Below are positions 8,553 to 18,495 of a stretch of 59,687 bases of DNA, in pieces; position 1 is the stretch's first letter; each line of letters opens with the position of its first letter. Made by a program: the position numbers and the translations under genes. The stretch is taken from NCBI RefSeq assembly GCF_000340565.2, contig NZ_CP007203.1, positions 3,630,378 through 3,690,064 on the forward strand, read 5' to 3'. This DNA is from Nodularia spumigena CCY9414 (lineage in GTDB: Bacteria > Cyanobacteriota > Cyanobacteriia > Cyanobacteriales > Nostocaceae). The notes beneath the pieces are model-generated. The model saw nothing but the letters and a program-made list of their open reading frames with translations, was not told the origin of the DNA and did not search any database.

Positions 8553-9467
8553 ATGAACCTGAAACGCCGTCAATTCTTATTTTTAGGTAGCCTTGGCACT
8601 ATTAGCACAGGACTTGTAGGCTGGAAGCTAGCTCATCAAAATCATTACATTGCTAATATTGCTAATTCGGCAGTTATAGCCGCCACCCCACCCAAAAAAG
8701 ACTTATTATTGCGTTTTACCTCGGTTGCAGACACAGGAACGGGCGCTAAAGGTCAATATGCTGTAGCTGGAGCGATGAACTATTATCACCAAAAAAACCC
8801 TTATGATTTAGTGGTTTTAGCTGGAGACAACATTTACAACGATGGCGAAATTGAAAAAATCGGTGCAGTTTTTGAGCGTCCCTACCAAGAATTATTGACC
8901 CAAGGCGTAAAATTTCATGCTTGTTTAGGTAATCACGATATTCGCACCGAGAACGGTGATCCACAAATTAAATATCCCGGCTTTAATATGAAGGGGCGTT
9001 ATTACACATTTCGCCGTGACGCTGTGCAGTTTTTTGCTTTAGATACTAACGGTAATGCTGATTGGGAAAAACAAGTAGTTTGGTTAGAGCAAGAATTAAG
9101 CCGCAGTGACGCACCTTGGAAAGTAGTATTTGGACATAATCCATTTTATTCATCAGGTCACTATGGAGTTAGTCAAACACTGATTAAACGTTTCACGCCT
9201 TTATTTAAACAGTACAATGTGCAACTTTACATCAATGGTCACGACCACCATTATGAGCGGACTCATGCTATTGATGGCACAACTTATTTAACCACTGGTA
9301 GTGGTGCTGGTGTTCGTCCTGTAGGGCGTTCTCAGTGGACAGAAAATTCTGCTGACAGGTTGGCTTTTGCTGCCTATGACGTGTATCCAGATAGAATTGA
9401 AGTGAGTGCTATGGGTACTGATAAACGGATTTTTGATCAAGGTGTGATTAAGTTTAAATCTGCTTAA
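8553..9467 (+). CDS. Tat-exported metallophosphoesterase (purple acid phosphatase-like)
   Basis: The 304-aa protein starts with a twin-arginine signal (LKRRQFLFLGSLG) and hydrophobic core, pointing to export of the folded metalloenzyme. The calcineurin-like metal motifs are all present: the Asp in VADTGTG, LAGDNIYNDGE, CLGNHDIR, the His in FGHNPFYSSGHYG, and the terminal INGHDHHYER. The order and the GHDHHYERTH ending are those of purple-acid/tartrate-resistant phosphatases. The likely role is hydrolysis of extracellular phosphoesters for phosphate scavenging, although the substrate is inferred. It is a single gene divergent from the DUF389 cluster. The next gene starts about 107 bp downstream, after a CCCCTCC/GGAGGGG hairpin. 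Confidence 0.92.
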   Translation: MNLKRRQFLFLGSLGTISTGLVGWKLAHQNHYIANIANSAVIAATPPKKDLLLRFTSVADTGTGAKGQYAVAGAMNYYHQKNPYDLVVLAGDNIYNDGEIEKIGAVFERPYQELLTQGVKFHACLGNHDIRTENGDPQIKYPGFNMKGRYYTFRRDAVQFFALDTNGNADWEKQVVWLEQELSRSDAPWKVVFGHNPFYSSGHYGVSQTLIKRFTPLFKQYNVQLYINGHDHHYERTHAIDGTTYLTTGSGAGVRPVGRSQWTENSADRLAFAAYDVYPDRIEVSAMGTDKRIFDQGVIKFKSA

Positions 9468-9512
9468 TATAGCGGTTCTCAGTTGAGTAGGTACTTGAAC
9501 CCCACCCCCAAC

Positions 9513-9537
9513 CCCCTCCGGTGCAAGCGAGGAGGGG
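9513..9537. repeat. GC-rich hairpin repeat downstream of the phosphatase gene
   Basis: CCCCTCC (9513-9519) pairs with GGAGGGG (9531-9537) around an 11-nt loop and is preceded by a C-rich ACCCC run. This is the look of a dispersed cyanobacterial intergenic element. No U-tract follows, so it is not a convincing terminator. Confidence 0.5.
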
Positions 9538-9573
9538 ACTAGTAAATAAACTGTATTCGGTTGAGTTAAAACT

Positions 9574-10845
9574 ATGAAAGTCAAGCGCCTAAAAATGCAA
9601 TCCTTCCGTGGAATCGGCGATTTGACGTTGGATTTTAATCAAAATGAACCAACAATACTTATTGGTATTAACGGTGTAGGTAAATCGAGTATTATTGAGT
9701 GTCTCGCTATTCTTTTGTCACGTTTTACTAGCTCTATTCAACACTCTACGCCTTCAGGAAGACTCTTTACAGAAGAAGATATTACTAATGGAGAGAAGGA
9801 AACACATAACGAGGTTAATATTTCATTTGATTCTGAAGAAATAACATGGTCTTTGACAAAAGTCAAAAAAGGACGTAATAAAGATACTAGCAGTAACCTA
9901 TCAGCTATGACAAAGGTTGCTGAAAATATAAAAGAAAACTTACATATATCTCATATATTTAATATTCCTATTGTAGTTTATTACTCGACGAATCGTGCAG
10001 TTTTAGATATTCCATTAAAGATTCGGACAAAGCATTCATTTGAACAAATAGATGCCTATGAAAATGCCCTGACAGGAAACGCAATTACTGGATTAGGAAG
10101 TGAGTTTAGAATTTTCTTTGAATGGTTTAGAAGACAAGAAGATTTAGAGAATGAATTGCGTCTAGAAAATAATGCTGCTTATAGGGATAAGCAATTAGAA
10201 GCTGTGAGACAAGCCATATCTTCACTGATTCCAGATTTTTCTAACTTACGGGTACGGCGTTCTCCCTTAAGAATGACTTTACAAAAACAAGGCGAAGAAC
10301 TTATAGTTAATCAGCTATCTGATGGTGAGAAATGCTTGCTGGCAATGGTGGGAGATTTAGCTAGACGTTTAGCAATTGCTAATCCTGGTTTACCTGACCC
10401 ATTGCAAGGTAGTGGTATTATTTTAATTGATGAAATTGAACTGCATTTACACCCTAAATGGCAAAGAGGAATTATTCCAGATTTAACAAGAACATTTCCT
10501 AATTGTCAATTTATTGTTACTACTCATTCCCCCCAAGTAATTAGTGATGTGAAACCAGAAGGAATTTATCTTTTAGAAAAAACAGATCAAGGTGTTATCG
10601 CCAAACAACCAGAAAGTTCCTTTGGGAGAGATAGCAATCGTATTTTAGAAGACTTGATGGATGTTCCTGAACGTCCACAGGAAATTAAAGACAGTCTTTT
10701 AGAACTGTTTAGAATGATTGATGCCGGTAATTTGGAAAGTGCTAGGAATTTACGTCAACAGTTAGCGAATGAAATTGGAATAGATGAACCAGAGTTTGTG
10801 AAAGCAGATGTACTCATCCGACGCAAGGAAATTCTCAATCGATGA
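9574..10845 (+). CDS. ptuA: AAA/ABC-type ATPase, PtuA-like (Septu defence module)
   Basis: The 423-aa ATPase has SMC/RecF-like motifs: Walker A GINGVGKSS (31-39), an ABC signature LSDGEKCLLAM (about 248-258), Walker B GIILIDEIELHLHP (281-294) and the switch His in VTTHSPQ (His318). It overlaps the next gene, a TIGR02646-type HNH protein, by the 4-bp ATGA junction. An ABC-like ATPase of this size coupled to such an HNH protein is the composition of the Septu anti-phage system, where PtuA forms a complex with PtuB and controls its nuclease. The symbol is assigned from this pairing. An alternative is the effector part of a retron, but no reverse transcriptase is nearby. Confidence 0.85.
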   Translation: MKVKRLKMQSFRGIGDLTLDFNQNEPTILIGINGVGKSSIIECLAILLSRFTSSIQHSTPSGRLFTEEDITNGEKETHNEVNISFDSEEITWSLTKVKKGRNKDTSSNLSAMTKVAENIKENLHISHIFNIPIVVYYSTNRAVLDIPLKIRTKHSFEQIDAYENALTGNAITGLGSEFRIFFEWFRRQEDLENELRLENNAAYRDKQLEAVRQAISSLIPDFSNLRVRRSPLRMTLQKQGEELIVNQLSDGEKCLLAMVGDLARRLAIANPGLPDPLQGSGIILIDEIELHLHPKWQRGIIPDLTRTFPNCQFIVTTHSPQVISDVKPEGIYLLEKTDQGVIAKQPESSFGRDSNRILEDLMDVPERPQEIKDSLLELFRMIDAGNLESARNLRQQLANEIGIDEPEFVKADVLIRRKEILNR

Positions 10846-11492
10846 AGTATATCAAAAAAAATCGGGAGCCAGAAAAGTTTTCTAGTTGGAAAGCTTTAGA
10901 AAATGATGATTGGAAGCCTAGCTGGGATGATAATTTTCAAGCACCAGAAAAACAGATTGTACATGATGCTTTGCTACAAGAACAGGGTTATATCTGTTGC
11001 TATTGCGGAATGCGTATCACTAGAAAAAATAGCCATATAGAACATCTTCAGCCTCGCAGTGCTTATCCACAGTTGGCGCTGGAGTACACAAATTTTATTG
11101 CTTCATGTCAAGGAGAAAGTGAAGAACCTCCTCCTATTCCAGTACATTGTGGACATCAGAAAAAATATTGGTACGATGAGCGTTTAATGGTTTCGCCTCT
11201 GGAAATCAACTGTGCTGATTTTTTTCACTACCCTGCTTCTGGGGAAATTTTGCCAACAGATGATTCAGGTAAAAAAGCTGCTGCTGAAACAACAATTGAG
11301 AAGCTTGCACTTAACATTAACAAGCTGCAAAATATGCGAAAACTAGCAATCGATGCTACATTATTAGGTATTGAAGATTTAACTGATGCAGAAATACAGC
11401 AACTTGCTCAAGGTTATGAGGAAATGGATTCTAATGGGCAATATACGCCGTTTTCTGCGGCAATTATCTATTTACTCAAGAATTATTTTTAA
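10842..11492 (+). CDS. ptuB: HNH endonuclease, PtuB-like (TIGR02646 family)
   Basis: This is a 216-aa HNH nuclease of the family found as the second gene of Septu and of Septu-coupled retrons. Visible features are the zinc ligands CCYCG (52-56), the catalytic core HIEHLQPRS (65-73), YTNFIASC (82-89), and a distal HCGH (102-105), in the spacing typical of TIGR02646 proteins. The ATG overlaps the ATPase stop codon (ATGA), which implies translational coupling and matched amounts. In known systems PtuB cuts nucleic acid when the ATPase is triggered during phage infection; that role here is inferred from family and gene order. Confidence 0.85.
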   Translation: MKYIKKNREPEKFSSWKALENDDWKPSWDDNFQAPEKQIVHDALLQEQGYICCYCGMRITRKNSHIEHLQPRSAYPQLALEYTNFIASCQGESEEPPPIPVHCGHQKKYWYDERLMVSPLEINCADFFHYPASGEILPTDDSGKKAAAETTIEKLALNINKLQNMRKLAIDATLLGIEDLTDAEIQQLAQGYEEMDSNGQYTPFSAAIIYLLKNYF

Positions 11493-11600
11493 TTGAGTTA
11501 GAATTTCAGCGATCGCACTATACTAAATCACATCAACTGGACTCAAAAAAACTTTATAATTTTAGAAGCAGTGATGCTGAATATCAAACCTGGACTCTCT

Positions 11601-11633
11601 GCGCCTCTGCGCCTCTGCGTGAAATCAATTCAT
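11601..11633. repeat. 3'-end dispersed repeat, copy 1 (at pcrA)
   Basis: GCGCCTCTGCGCCTCTGCGT plus about 13 further bases that differ somewhat from the other copies, placed directly at the 3' end of pcrA. Near-identical copies sit at the 3' ends of the PLD-like gene (32640-32672) and the HDAC-like gene (38763-38795). Confidence 0.8.
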
Positions 11634-13957
11634 TAGTCAACTCTTTGCAACTGCGCTATTCTGGGGTCAACAATTTTCTGTCCCAAACTGGCAAATTTCA
11701 CCGCCACAGACACCTTATTATCTTGTCCGAAGACGTGCGTAATTTCACCTATACCAAAGGATTTATGTAAGACGCGATCGCCTACTTGCCAATTATGGGG
11801 TGTATAAGGCTTACCGCCAGCCTTAGCAGCAGTTTTCGTCTGCGTATGACGACCTTTATTCCGCGTATTTAATAGTTCTTCTGGTAATTCGTCCAGAAAT
11901 TGCGATCGCATCGCCGGTTCACGTGAACCATACAAACGGCGTTCACGAGCGTGTGATATATATAACCGTTCTTGGGCGCGAGTAATCCCCACATAACACA
12001 AACGGCGTTCCTCTTCTAAGGACTCTGGGTTATTGATAGAACGGTAATTGGGAAATAATCCCTGTTCCAAACCCACCAAAAAGACTACGGGAAATTCCAG
12101 ACCTTTGGAAGAGTGCAGAGTCATTAAAGATACAGCTTTTTGTCCGTCCTTTAAATTATCTAAATCCGAACTGAGGGCGCTACTTTGCAGAAAAGCTGTG
12201 AGAGAAACGTCTTCGCTTTCTTCTTGAAATTGCAGTACGGCGTTGTAAAGTTCTTGGACGTTCTGAATTCGATCTTCGGCTTCATCTGTACCTTGATTTT
12301 GCAAGTCTTGAATATAACCAGACTCATTTAACAGTTCTTGTAAAAGTTCGGAAACTGGAACCCTTGCGGCTTGTGCTTTGCAGGTGTTGATCATTTTAGC
12401 AAAGTTATTCACAGCTTTAGCCGAACGTCCAGCTAAGGTATTAACTGATGTTTCATCGCTGAGTATTTCCCACAGGGGTGTCCCCAACTCATAGGAGGCG
12501 TTAACTAAGCTTTCAATGGTGGCTTTACCAATTCCGCGCCGGGGAGTATTGATAACTCGTAATAAACTGACTGTATCAGCAGGATTAGCGATCGCTCGTA
12601 AATAAGCTATGATATCTTTAATTTCTTTGCGATCGTAAAACTTCATTCCTCCCACCACTGTATAAGGAATTTGATACCTGACTAACAATTCCTCAAAAGG
12701 TCGTGATTGGGCGTTAGTACGATAAAGTATGGCAAAGCTACCCCAGTCTAACTCAGGATTTTGCTGTGCTAAATTGCGAATTTGCCCAATCACAAACTCA
12801 GCTTCCTCAATTTCATTATCTGCTTTATGACAATAAATCTGCTCACCGCTTCCCCGCGTCGGTTTGAGAACCTTATCAATGCGTTGAGTATTATTTTCAA
12901 TTAACTCATTAGCTGCTTGCAAAATATTCTCACAAGAGCGATAATTTTCCTCTAGCTTCACCATCGAGCGGGTATCATCATCAGCTAAACCATCGCCAAA
13001 GTCTTGCTGAAATTCCAATAATATGGTAACATCAGCCATTCGGAAACTGTAAATCGACTGATCCGCATCACCCACCACAAACACAGAGCGATTTTGCCAT
13101 TCCCATGCACTCTTGCTTTCTTCGCCATTAGTCACCAACAGCCGAATTAAATCATACTGGGTGCGGTTAGTATCTTGATATTCATCTACCAGGATATGGT
13201 TAAACTTGCGATGCCAATAATCTAAAACCTGGTCATTTTGCTGAAATAATCTGGTAGGGACGAGAATTAAATCATCAAAATCGAGAGCGTTATTTTCTGC
13301 TAACTTTTCCTGATAGCAATTATAAACTTGGGCGATGACTCTTCCCCGATAATTCGGCTGTTCGCGCTCGAACTCCTGGGGTGAAAAGCCTTGGTTTTTG
13401 GCGTTACTGATGGCGTAGCGCACAGAACGAGCATCAAATTTTTTATCGTCTAAATTTAGCTGCTTATTAACAATTTCTTTCATCAGACTGATCACATCGG
13501 ATTCGTCAAAAATCGAGAAATTGCGAGTCCAACGTCTGCCTTTTTCGTCTTGGTATTTGTCGATATCAAACCGGAGAATTTTAGAGAATAAACTGTGAAA
13601 AGTGCCACACCACAAGTCTTTGATGGTATTTTTGTAGACTTGCGATCGCAACTGCATTTGCTGGTATTCTGTCAACAAATCAAATTTTTGACCATGTTTT
13701 TTCATCGCCAAATCTTCACCAAACAGCCTTTGAATGCGTTCCTTCATTTCCCGTGCGGCTTTGTTCGTGAAGGTAACAGCCAGGATATGCTCAGGATATA
13801 CACCGTGTTTGAGAATCAGATTAGCAATACGATAAGTCAGCGCTCGTGTTTTCCCCGAACCCGCGCCAGCAACAACTAACAAAGGACCGCAGTAATGTTC
13901 GACAGCTTGACGTTGGCTGGGGTTGAGATGGCTGAGAAAATCAATAGTTGTTGTCAT
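11633..13957 (-). CDS. pcrA: ATP-dependent DNA helicase PcrA/UvrD
   Basis: This superfamily 1A 3'-5' helicase acts in DNA repair, replication restart and clearing protein from DNA. The 774-aa protein shows the Q-motif region LNPSQRQAVEH, Walker A GAGSGKTRAL (31-40), VDEYQDTN (motif II), QSIYSFRMAD (motif III), LEENYRS (motif IV), LMTLHSSKGLEFPVVFLVG (motif V) and YVGITRAQERLYISHA (motif VI). The C-terminus has the small tudor-like PcrA domain (WQVGDRVLHKSFGIGEI). Length and order match the cyanobacterial/Gram-positive PcrA type. It is a single gene. Its stop codon lies at the edge of a dispersed GCGCCTCTGC repeat. Confidence 0.96.
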   Translation of the reverse strand: MTTTIDFLSHLNPSQRQAVEHYCGPLLVVAGAGSGKTRALTYRIANLILKHGVYPEHILAVTFTNKAAREMKERIQRLFGEDLAMKKHGQKFDLLTEYQQMQLRSQVYKNTIKDLWCGTFHSLFSKILRFDIDKYQDEKGRRWTRNFSIFDESDVISLMKEIVNKQLNLDDKKFDARSVRYAISNAKNQGFSPQEFEREQPNYRGRVIAQVYNCYQEKLAENNALDFDDLILVPTRLFQQNDQVLDYWHRKFNHILVDEYQDTNRTQYDLIRLLVTNGEESKSAWEWQNRSVFVVGDADQSIYSFRMADVTILLEFQQDFGDGLADDDTRSMVKLEENYRSCENILQAANELIENNTQRIDKVLKPTRGSGEQIYCHKADNEIEEAEFVIGQIRNLAQQNPELDWGSFAILYRTNAQSRPFEELLVRYQIPYTVVGGMKFYDRKEIKDIIAYLRAIANPADTVSLLRVINTPRRGIGKATIESLVNASYELGTPLWEILSDETSVNTLAGRSAKAVNNFAKMINTCKAQAARVPVSELLQELLNESGYIQDLQNQGTDEAEDRIQNVQELYNAVLQFQEESEDVSLTAFLQSSALSSDLDNLKDGQKAVSLMTLHSSKGLEFPVVFLVGLEQGLFPNYRSINNPESLEEERRLCYVGITRAQERLYISHARERRLYGSREPAMRSQFLDELPEELLNTRNKGRHTQTKTAAKAGGKPYTPHNWQVGDRVLHKSFGIGEITHVFGQDNKVSVAVKFASLGQKIVDPRIAQLQRVD

Positions 13958-14073
13958 AGCGGTATAGGTAGATCATCGACCACTTGCATATTAGCAGAGT
14001 ATACCTGTGAGTAATCGGCTGGCAACAGATTAGACACCTGGTGAACACTAAAAGACTGTTGACAACAGCATCT

Positions 14074-15798
14074 TCACTCTTGCATAGTCAACGGTAGATG
14101 AACAGTGAAAGTAGATCCCACCCCCGGCTGACTTTTGACAAAAACTTCACCACCCATCATTTGGCAAAAGTGACGGCTAATGGCTAAACCCAAGCCAGTC
14201 CCACCATACCTTTTTGTGGTGGATGTATCCCCTTGTGTAAAAGGCTTAAATAATTGTTGTTGTTGACTCTCAGACATCCCAATACCCGTGTCAGTCACGC
14301 TGAAAGTAATCATATCAAAAGCAGCCTCTGGTGGTAAGTCTGTCTTTTCCCTTTTGACTGTTAAAGTTACCTTGCCATTGGTGGTAAACTTGGCGGAATT
14401 GCTGAGTAAGTTTAATAAAACTTGCCGCATCCTCGTTTGATCTGCGTACATAGTGCCAAGTTGTTGATCACAATACACTTCTAAGATATTATTGTTTTTA
14501 TCTATAGCCGATTTGACTGTCAGCACCACATTATTGATCAACTTCGCAATTTCAAATGTCTCTGGGTAAAGAGTCATTTTACCCGCTTCAATTTTTGACA
14601 AGTCGAGGATGTCATTAATCAGTTCCAGCAGGTGTCTACCCGCAGAGTTAATGGTTTCTAAATCAGTAATGAAATCTCCTGTTAAATCTAAATCGGTAGC
14701 GTCGTCTTGGAGCAGTTGACTCAAGCCAATTACAGCATTTAATGGCGTGCGTAATTCGTGGCTGACATTGGCTAAAAATACGCTTTTAGCTTTGCTCGCA
14801 GCTTCCGCTAATTCTTTCGCTTGTTCTAGTTCTTTTGTGCGCTCAGATACACGTTCAATCAAGCGATTTAGAGATTTAGCTAATAAGCCAATTTCATCTT
14901 CAGTGGTAACGGGAGCGCGTAAATCAAAATTAGATTTTCTCGCTACTTGTTCAGCTACTTGAGTTACAATGATAACTGGTTCAGCGATCGCACGGCTAGT
15001 ACGCCAAGCTACAATGGCAGCGATCGCCACTGATACCAGCATACTCATAATCACAATAAATCTCTCAACTTTTTTGGCTTGATCTACATCTTTTTGCCGT
15101 TCTTGCTCTTGATTTTCGGCAATTTTCAGGATATTGCTTAATCTGAACGAGAGTTGCTCTAGTTGTATGGCTGTTTCACCACGCATAATTTTGAGTAACT
15201 TATCTCGCACCAGTGCAATCTTTTCTGGCTGTACTTGCTGAGAGTCAATTTCCTGTAAAATAGTCTCTATGTAGTCAACGTATAATTTTAAGCTAATGCC
15301 ATAATCCTGTAATAAAGCTTGTAAATTATCACCTTTGGCAGCTAATGTCCCAGGCTTTGTATCTATATATTGGGCTATGTCTTGCTCTAAAGTTTTAGCT
15401 GTGTTAACACTCTTGAGAAATTTAGCTTTTTTATGGGATAATCGTGGTGGATTTTCCAAGACAGCAACTAAATTAGAGCTATACAATTGCGCCTCTAAAG
15501 CTGCATCTTGATAATTTGTCAGTAGTTCTCTTTGCTGTTGGGCTTGATTGAATTGCCTGATTTCTCTTCCTCGGTAGTAATTGGCAATTACTAACCCAGT
15601 CAGTGAACCAAAAAAACCAATTCCGATAGCCACAAAATAACCATAACCAATTTTTTGATGTATGCGCCAGGAACTGGCTTTGAGTTTCCCCCGCGAAGGA
15701 AATTCTATAGTTGGGAGTTCATCTGTCGAAGGCTTTTCGGCTGACACTGTTTTGCTTTCTGAACTGCTATCAACAGGAATTGGTTTTTGAGTTTGCAT
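14074..15798 (-). CDS. HAMP-domain sensor histidine kinase
   Basis: The 574-aa membrane sensor kinase has TM1 at about 52-74, an all-helical periplasmic sensor (about 78-240) and TM2 at about 246-265. HAMP spans about 266-320, then a short coiled coil, then HisKA with the phosphoacceptor His347 in [11 protein letters not shown]. The ATPase domain shows the N-box [10 protein letters not shown]1 DTGIGM (503-508) and G2 [10 protein letters not shown] (532-541). There is no receiver domain and no adjacent response-regulator gene, so its partner is encoded elsewhere. The helical sensor shows no family I can name, and the signal is unknown. It is followed downstream by pcrA on the same strand, separated by about 115 bp. 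Confidence 0.93.
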   Translation of the reverse strand: MQTQKPIPVDSSSESKTVSAEKPSTDELPTIEFPSRGKLKASSWRIHQKIGYGYFVAIGIGFFGSLTGLVIANYYRGREIRQFNQAQQQRELLTNYQDAALEAQLYSSNLVAVLENPPRLSHKKAKFLKSVNTAKTLEQDIAQYIDTKPGTLAAKGDNLQALLQDYGISLKLYVDYIETILQEIDSQQVQPEKIALVRDKLLKIMRGETAIQLEQLSFRLSNILKIAENQEQERQKDVDQAKKVERFIVIMSMLVSVAIAAIVAWRTSRAIAEPVIIVTQVAEQVARKSNFDLRAPVTTEDEIGLLAKSLNRLIERVSERTKELEQAKELAEAASKAKSVFLANVSHELRTPLNAVIGLSQLLQDDATDLDLTGDFITDLETINSAGRHLLELINDILDLSKIEAGKMTLYPETFEIAKLINNVVLTVKSAIDKNNNILEVYCDQQLGTMYADQTRMRQVLLNLLSNSAKFTTNGKVTLTVKREKTDLPPEAAFDMITFSVTDTGIGMSESQQQQLFKPFTQGDTSTTKRYGGTGLGLAISRHFCQMMGGEVFVKSQPGVGSTFTVHLPLTMQE

Positions 15799-16596
15799 TC
15801 CTCAAACCTCCTTATCCTCCCGCAAATATGAGCGCATCAGTTTTGCTTGTACGATCACATTGATTAACGATTAGCATTTAAAATGATCTTTGCTCATAAA
15901 AATCTCCAAGAACTGCTGACCAGATAATTCTCACGAGGTTATAAAAATGGGGAAAAAATACCTATAGCCTTTCCTAGCCTGTTACAGCGATTTTCAGCTA
16001 AATGAACCACATTTTTATGTCGGGCTACGCCCCGCTACGCTAACACGCAGAGGCGCAAAGGCGCACCAGAGGAATTAAGAGTGTGGTCTAAATACATGAA
16101 AACTGCTGTAAATACTATATTATCTGTGTTTATCTGTGTAGCCTACGGCAAGCCGCTAACGCGTCTATATCTGTGGTCAAATAATTCTTGCTTTACCTCA
16201 TTGAAGTGGGAATAGATATAGTAGAAGCAAAAAAAATCCCTGACTAATCAAACTGCGTCACCAATATTCTGAAAACTGAGTTAATTGTGACAATATTTTG
16301 ATCCTTGGCTGTATGCTACCCTATGTTACTCCAAGCCGAGGAAATCCACACATAGATTTCATCCCAAAATTTCTTTTAATTTCTTCAGCCCAGGAACAGC
16401 AAAGTCCAAAAAATCTCATACTATCGGCTTCGTCAATGCCAATTGTACCACCAAATTAGTCTGATTTTCACTTGTCTAATTTTTTTGAGCATCTTGACTG
16501 AATTGTAGGGGGCAAATATCAGGGCAGGGGCAAGAGGATGAGGATACGCTCCCTACCTTTGCCCCTGCTACTTAACTTTTACTTACGGCTAACACC
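15799..16596. other. Noncoding region with dispersed repeats upstream of the kinase gene
   Basis: This 800-bp stretch holds the kinase promoter and the metK 3' end. It carries an inverted copy of the gene-end repeat (ACGCAGAGGCGCAAAGGCGC near 16040-16065), a TCTGTGTTTATCTGTGTAG repeat (about 16128-16185), and a 10-bp inverted repeat GCAGGGGCAA/TTGCCCCTGC (16524-16533 with 16559-16568) just beyond the metK stop. No gene or RNA family is recognisable. Confidence 0.5.
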
Positions 16597-17859
16597 CTAA
16601 GCGATCGCTGCCGCCAGCGACTGTGTAACTAGTTGCTGCAACAATTCCACCTTATCGGTGCGCTCCCAAGGCAAATCTAAATCATTGCGCCCAAAGTGAC
16701 CGTAAGCCGCGATGTCCTGATAAAAACGTCCGCCTCGTTCACTTGGTAAGTTACGTAAATTGAAAGCATGGATAATCCCGGCTGGACGTAGTTCAAATTG
16801 GTCTTTGACTAATTCCAGCAAAGTTTCATCATCCAATTTCCCAGTCCCAAAAGTTTCCAGAAAAATGCTCACAGGGCGTGCAACACCAATGGCATAACTA
16901 AGCTGAACCTCACACTTTTGAGCCAACCCAGCCGCGACAATATTTTTCGCCATATAGCGAGCCGCATAAGCAGCAGAACGGTCTACCTTCGTGGGGTCCT
17001 TACCAGAAAAAGCGCCACCGCCATGTCGGGAATAACCACCGTAGGTATCAACAATAATTTTCCGTCCTGTCAGACCAGAATCTCCTTGAGGGCCACCAAT
17101 GACAAATTTGCCAGTGGGGTTGACCAAGAAACGTGTTTCCTGGCTTGGCTTAATGTCAATGTCAGCAAAAGCAGGTTCAACTACTGTTGACCAAAGGTCT
17201 TCTTTAATCTTGGCTTGTATGGCGGCTTCTTCAGTGATTTCCCCGATACTTTCTGTATGCTGAGTGGAAATCAGAATCGTATCAATACCTACCGGATACC
17301 CGTCTTCGTAGGCTACAGTCACTTGTGTTTTGCCGTCGGGGCGCAGGTATGGCAATTTGCCTGTTTTGCGAACTGCTGCCAATCGGCGAGCCAGGCGATG
17401 AGCCAGACTGATGGGTAAGGGCATCAGTTCTGGTGTTTCGTTGCAGGCGAAGCCAAACATTATACCTTGATCACCCGCACCCACAGCATCGAATAGTTCC
17501 TCACTATTCTGTTGACGTGTTTCTTGAGCTTTATTAACACCTTGGGCTATATCGGGTGATTGTTCATCTAAAGCTACCAGAACACTGGCGCTGCCCGCAG
17601 AAAAACCATTAACAGCATCTATGTAGCCAATTTCGGCTATTTTTTGGCGGGCAATGTTAACGTAATTAGCATGAGTTTTACTGGTAATTTCACCAGTAAT
17701 TAGCACCAAACCAGTATTAACTACTACCTCAGCCGCCACACGACTGCTGGGGTCTTCTGTGAGTAAGGTATCTAGAATTGTATCAGAAATCTGATCGCAA
17801 ATCTTATCTGGATGACCTTCGGTAACCGATTCGGAGGTAAATAAATAGCGTTTAGACAA
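16597..17859 (-). CDS. metK: S-adenosylmethionine synthase
   Basis: The enzyme makes S-adenosylmethionine from methionine and ATP. The 420-aa protein has the diagnostic motifs: [12 protein letters not shown] near the N-terminus, [13 protein letters not shown] (the hexapeptide GAGDQG), and the Gly-rich loop [19 protein letters not shown]. It is somewhat longer than the E. coli enzyme, as usual in cyanobacteria. The ATG has a strong AGGAGG-type ribosome site just upstream (about 17866-17872). It is a single gene; nothing resembling a SAM riboswitch is evident upstream. Confidence 0.98.
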   Translation of the reverse strand: MSKRYLFTSESVTEGHPDKICDQISDTILDTLLTEDPSSRVAAEVVVNTGLVLITGEITSKTHANYVNIARQKIAEIGYIDAVNGFSAGSASVLVALDEQSPDIAQGVNKAQETRQQNSEELFDAVGAGDQGIMFGFACNETPELMPLPISLAHRLARRLAAVRKTGKLPYLRPDGKTQVTVAYEDGYPVGIDTILISTQHTESIGEITEEAAIQAKIKEDLWSTVVEPAFADIDIKPSQETRFLVNPTGKFVIGGPQGDSGLTGRKIIVDTYGGYSRHGGGAFSGKDPTKVDRSAAYAARYMAKNIVAAGLAQKCEVQLSYAIGVARPVSIFLETFGTGKLDDETLLELVKDQFELRPAGIIHAFNLRNLPSERGGRFYQDIAAYGHFGRNDLDLPWERTDKVELLQQLVTQSLAAAIA

Positions 17860-18495
17860 AGAGAATTCCTCCTTTTCAATGATTGCTGCTGGCTAAATTT
17901 TGGTTATTTATTTAATTCAGCAACTAATGTATGAAATCATAACAAGATTTACGCACTCAGCAGTCAGTATTTGATTTATTTTTTAAAATTTACACGTTGA
18001 GATTAAGTATTCTGCCAACAAAATATAGGGTTTCCCGGTCTACTGAGGTAAATACAGCACTACCTCATCAACCTGCAATAGGCTGTATCTATCTGCGTTT
18101 GTCTGCGTACCTTACGGTCAGCCACTCGGTGTCTACGCCCTGTTGTATCGGCGGTTAATTCTGGCTGTATCTCACGAAGGTGGAAATCGCTCTAAATTGG
18201 AGTTTAGACTAACAACTCCTAACTAACACATTTTATAACCCTCATATAGCAAGGCTTTTAGCCAGACCAGAAAAATGTGTTTGTTTCATTCGTTGCGAGG
18301 GGATTTAATACTTTTGATTTTTGACTTCCCCTCCTGGGGCGCTGAAATCTTGCACCATTTTCAATGCCCATTTCCCAAACTGGCAATCAAGCGAATGGTA
18401 AGATATGGGAGATGAGCCGCAAATATTTTTTTTGATATGAGAAAGGGGGGAAACCCAGAAGTACCCCCGAAACCTGCAACAAAAAAACTGCTTAC
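17860..18495. other. Noncoding region between prk and metK
   Basis: About 635 bp with the metK promoter and the prk 3' end. It contains a dispersed CTGCGTTTGTCTGCGTACC-type repeat (about 18083-18145) related to those near 16130 and 51910. No ORF, tRNA or strong terminator was seen. Confidence 0.45.

Noticed and set aside
9513-9537. Hairpin after the Tat phosphatase as a terminator
   Set aside because: No U-tract follows; it looks like a dispersed C-rich repeat.
9574-11492. Retron interpretation of the ATPase-HNH pair
   Set aside because: No reverse transcriptase or msr/msd-like RNA in the flanks.
17860-18495. SAM riboswitch upstream of metK
   Set aside because: No P1-P4 pattern or known SAM-binding core seen in the leader; the interval is mostly dispersed repeat.
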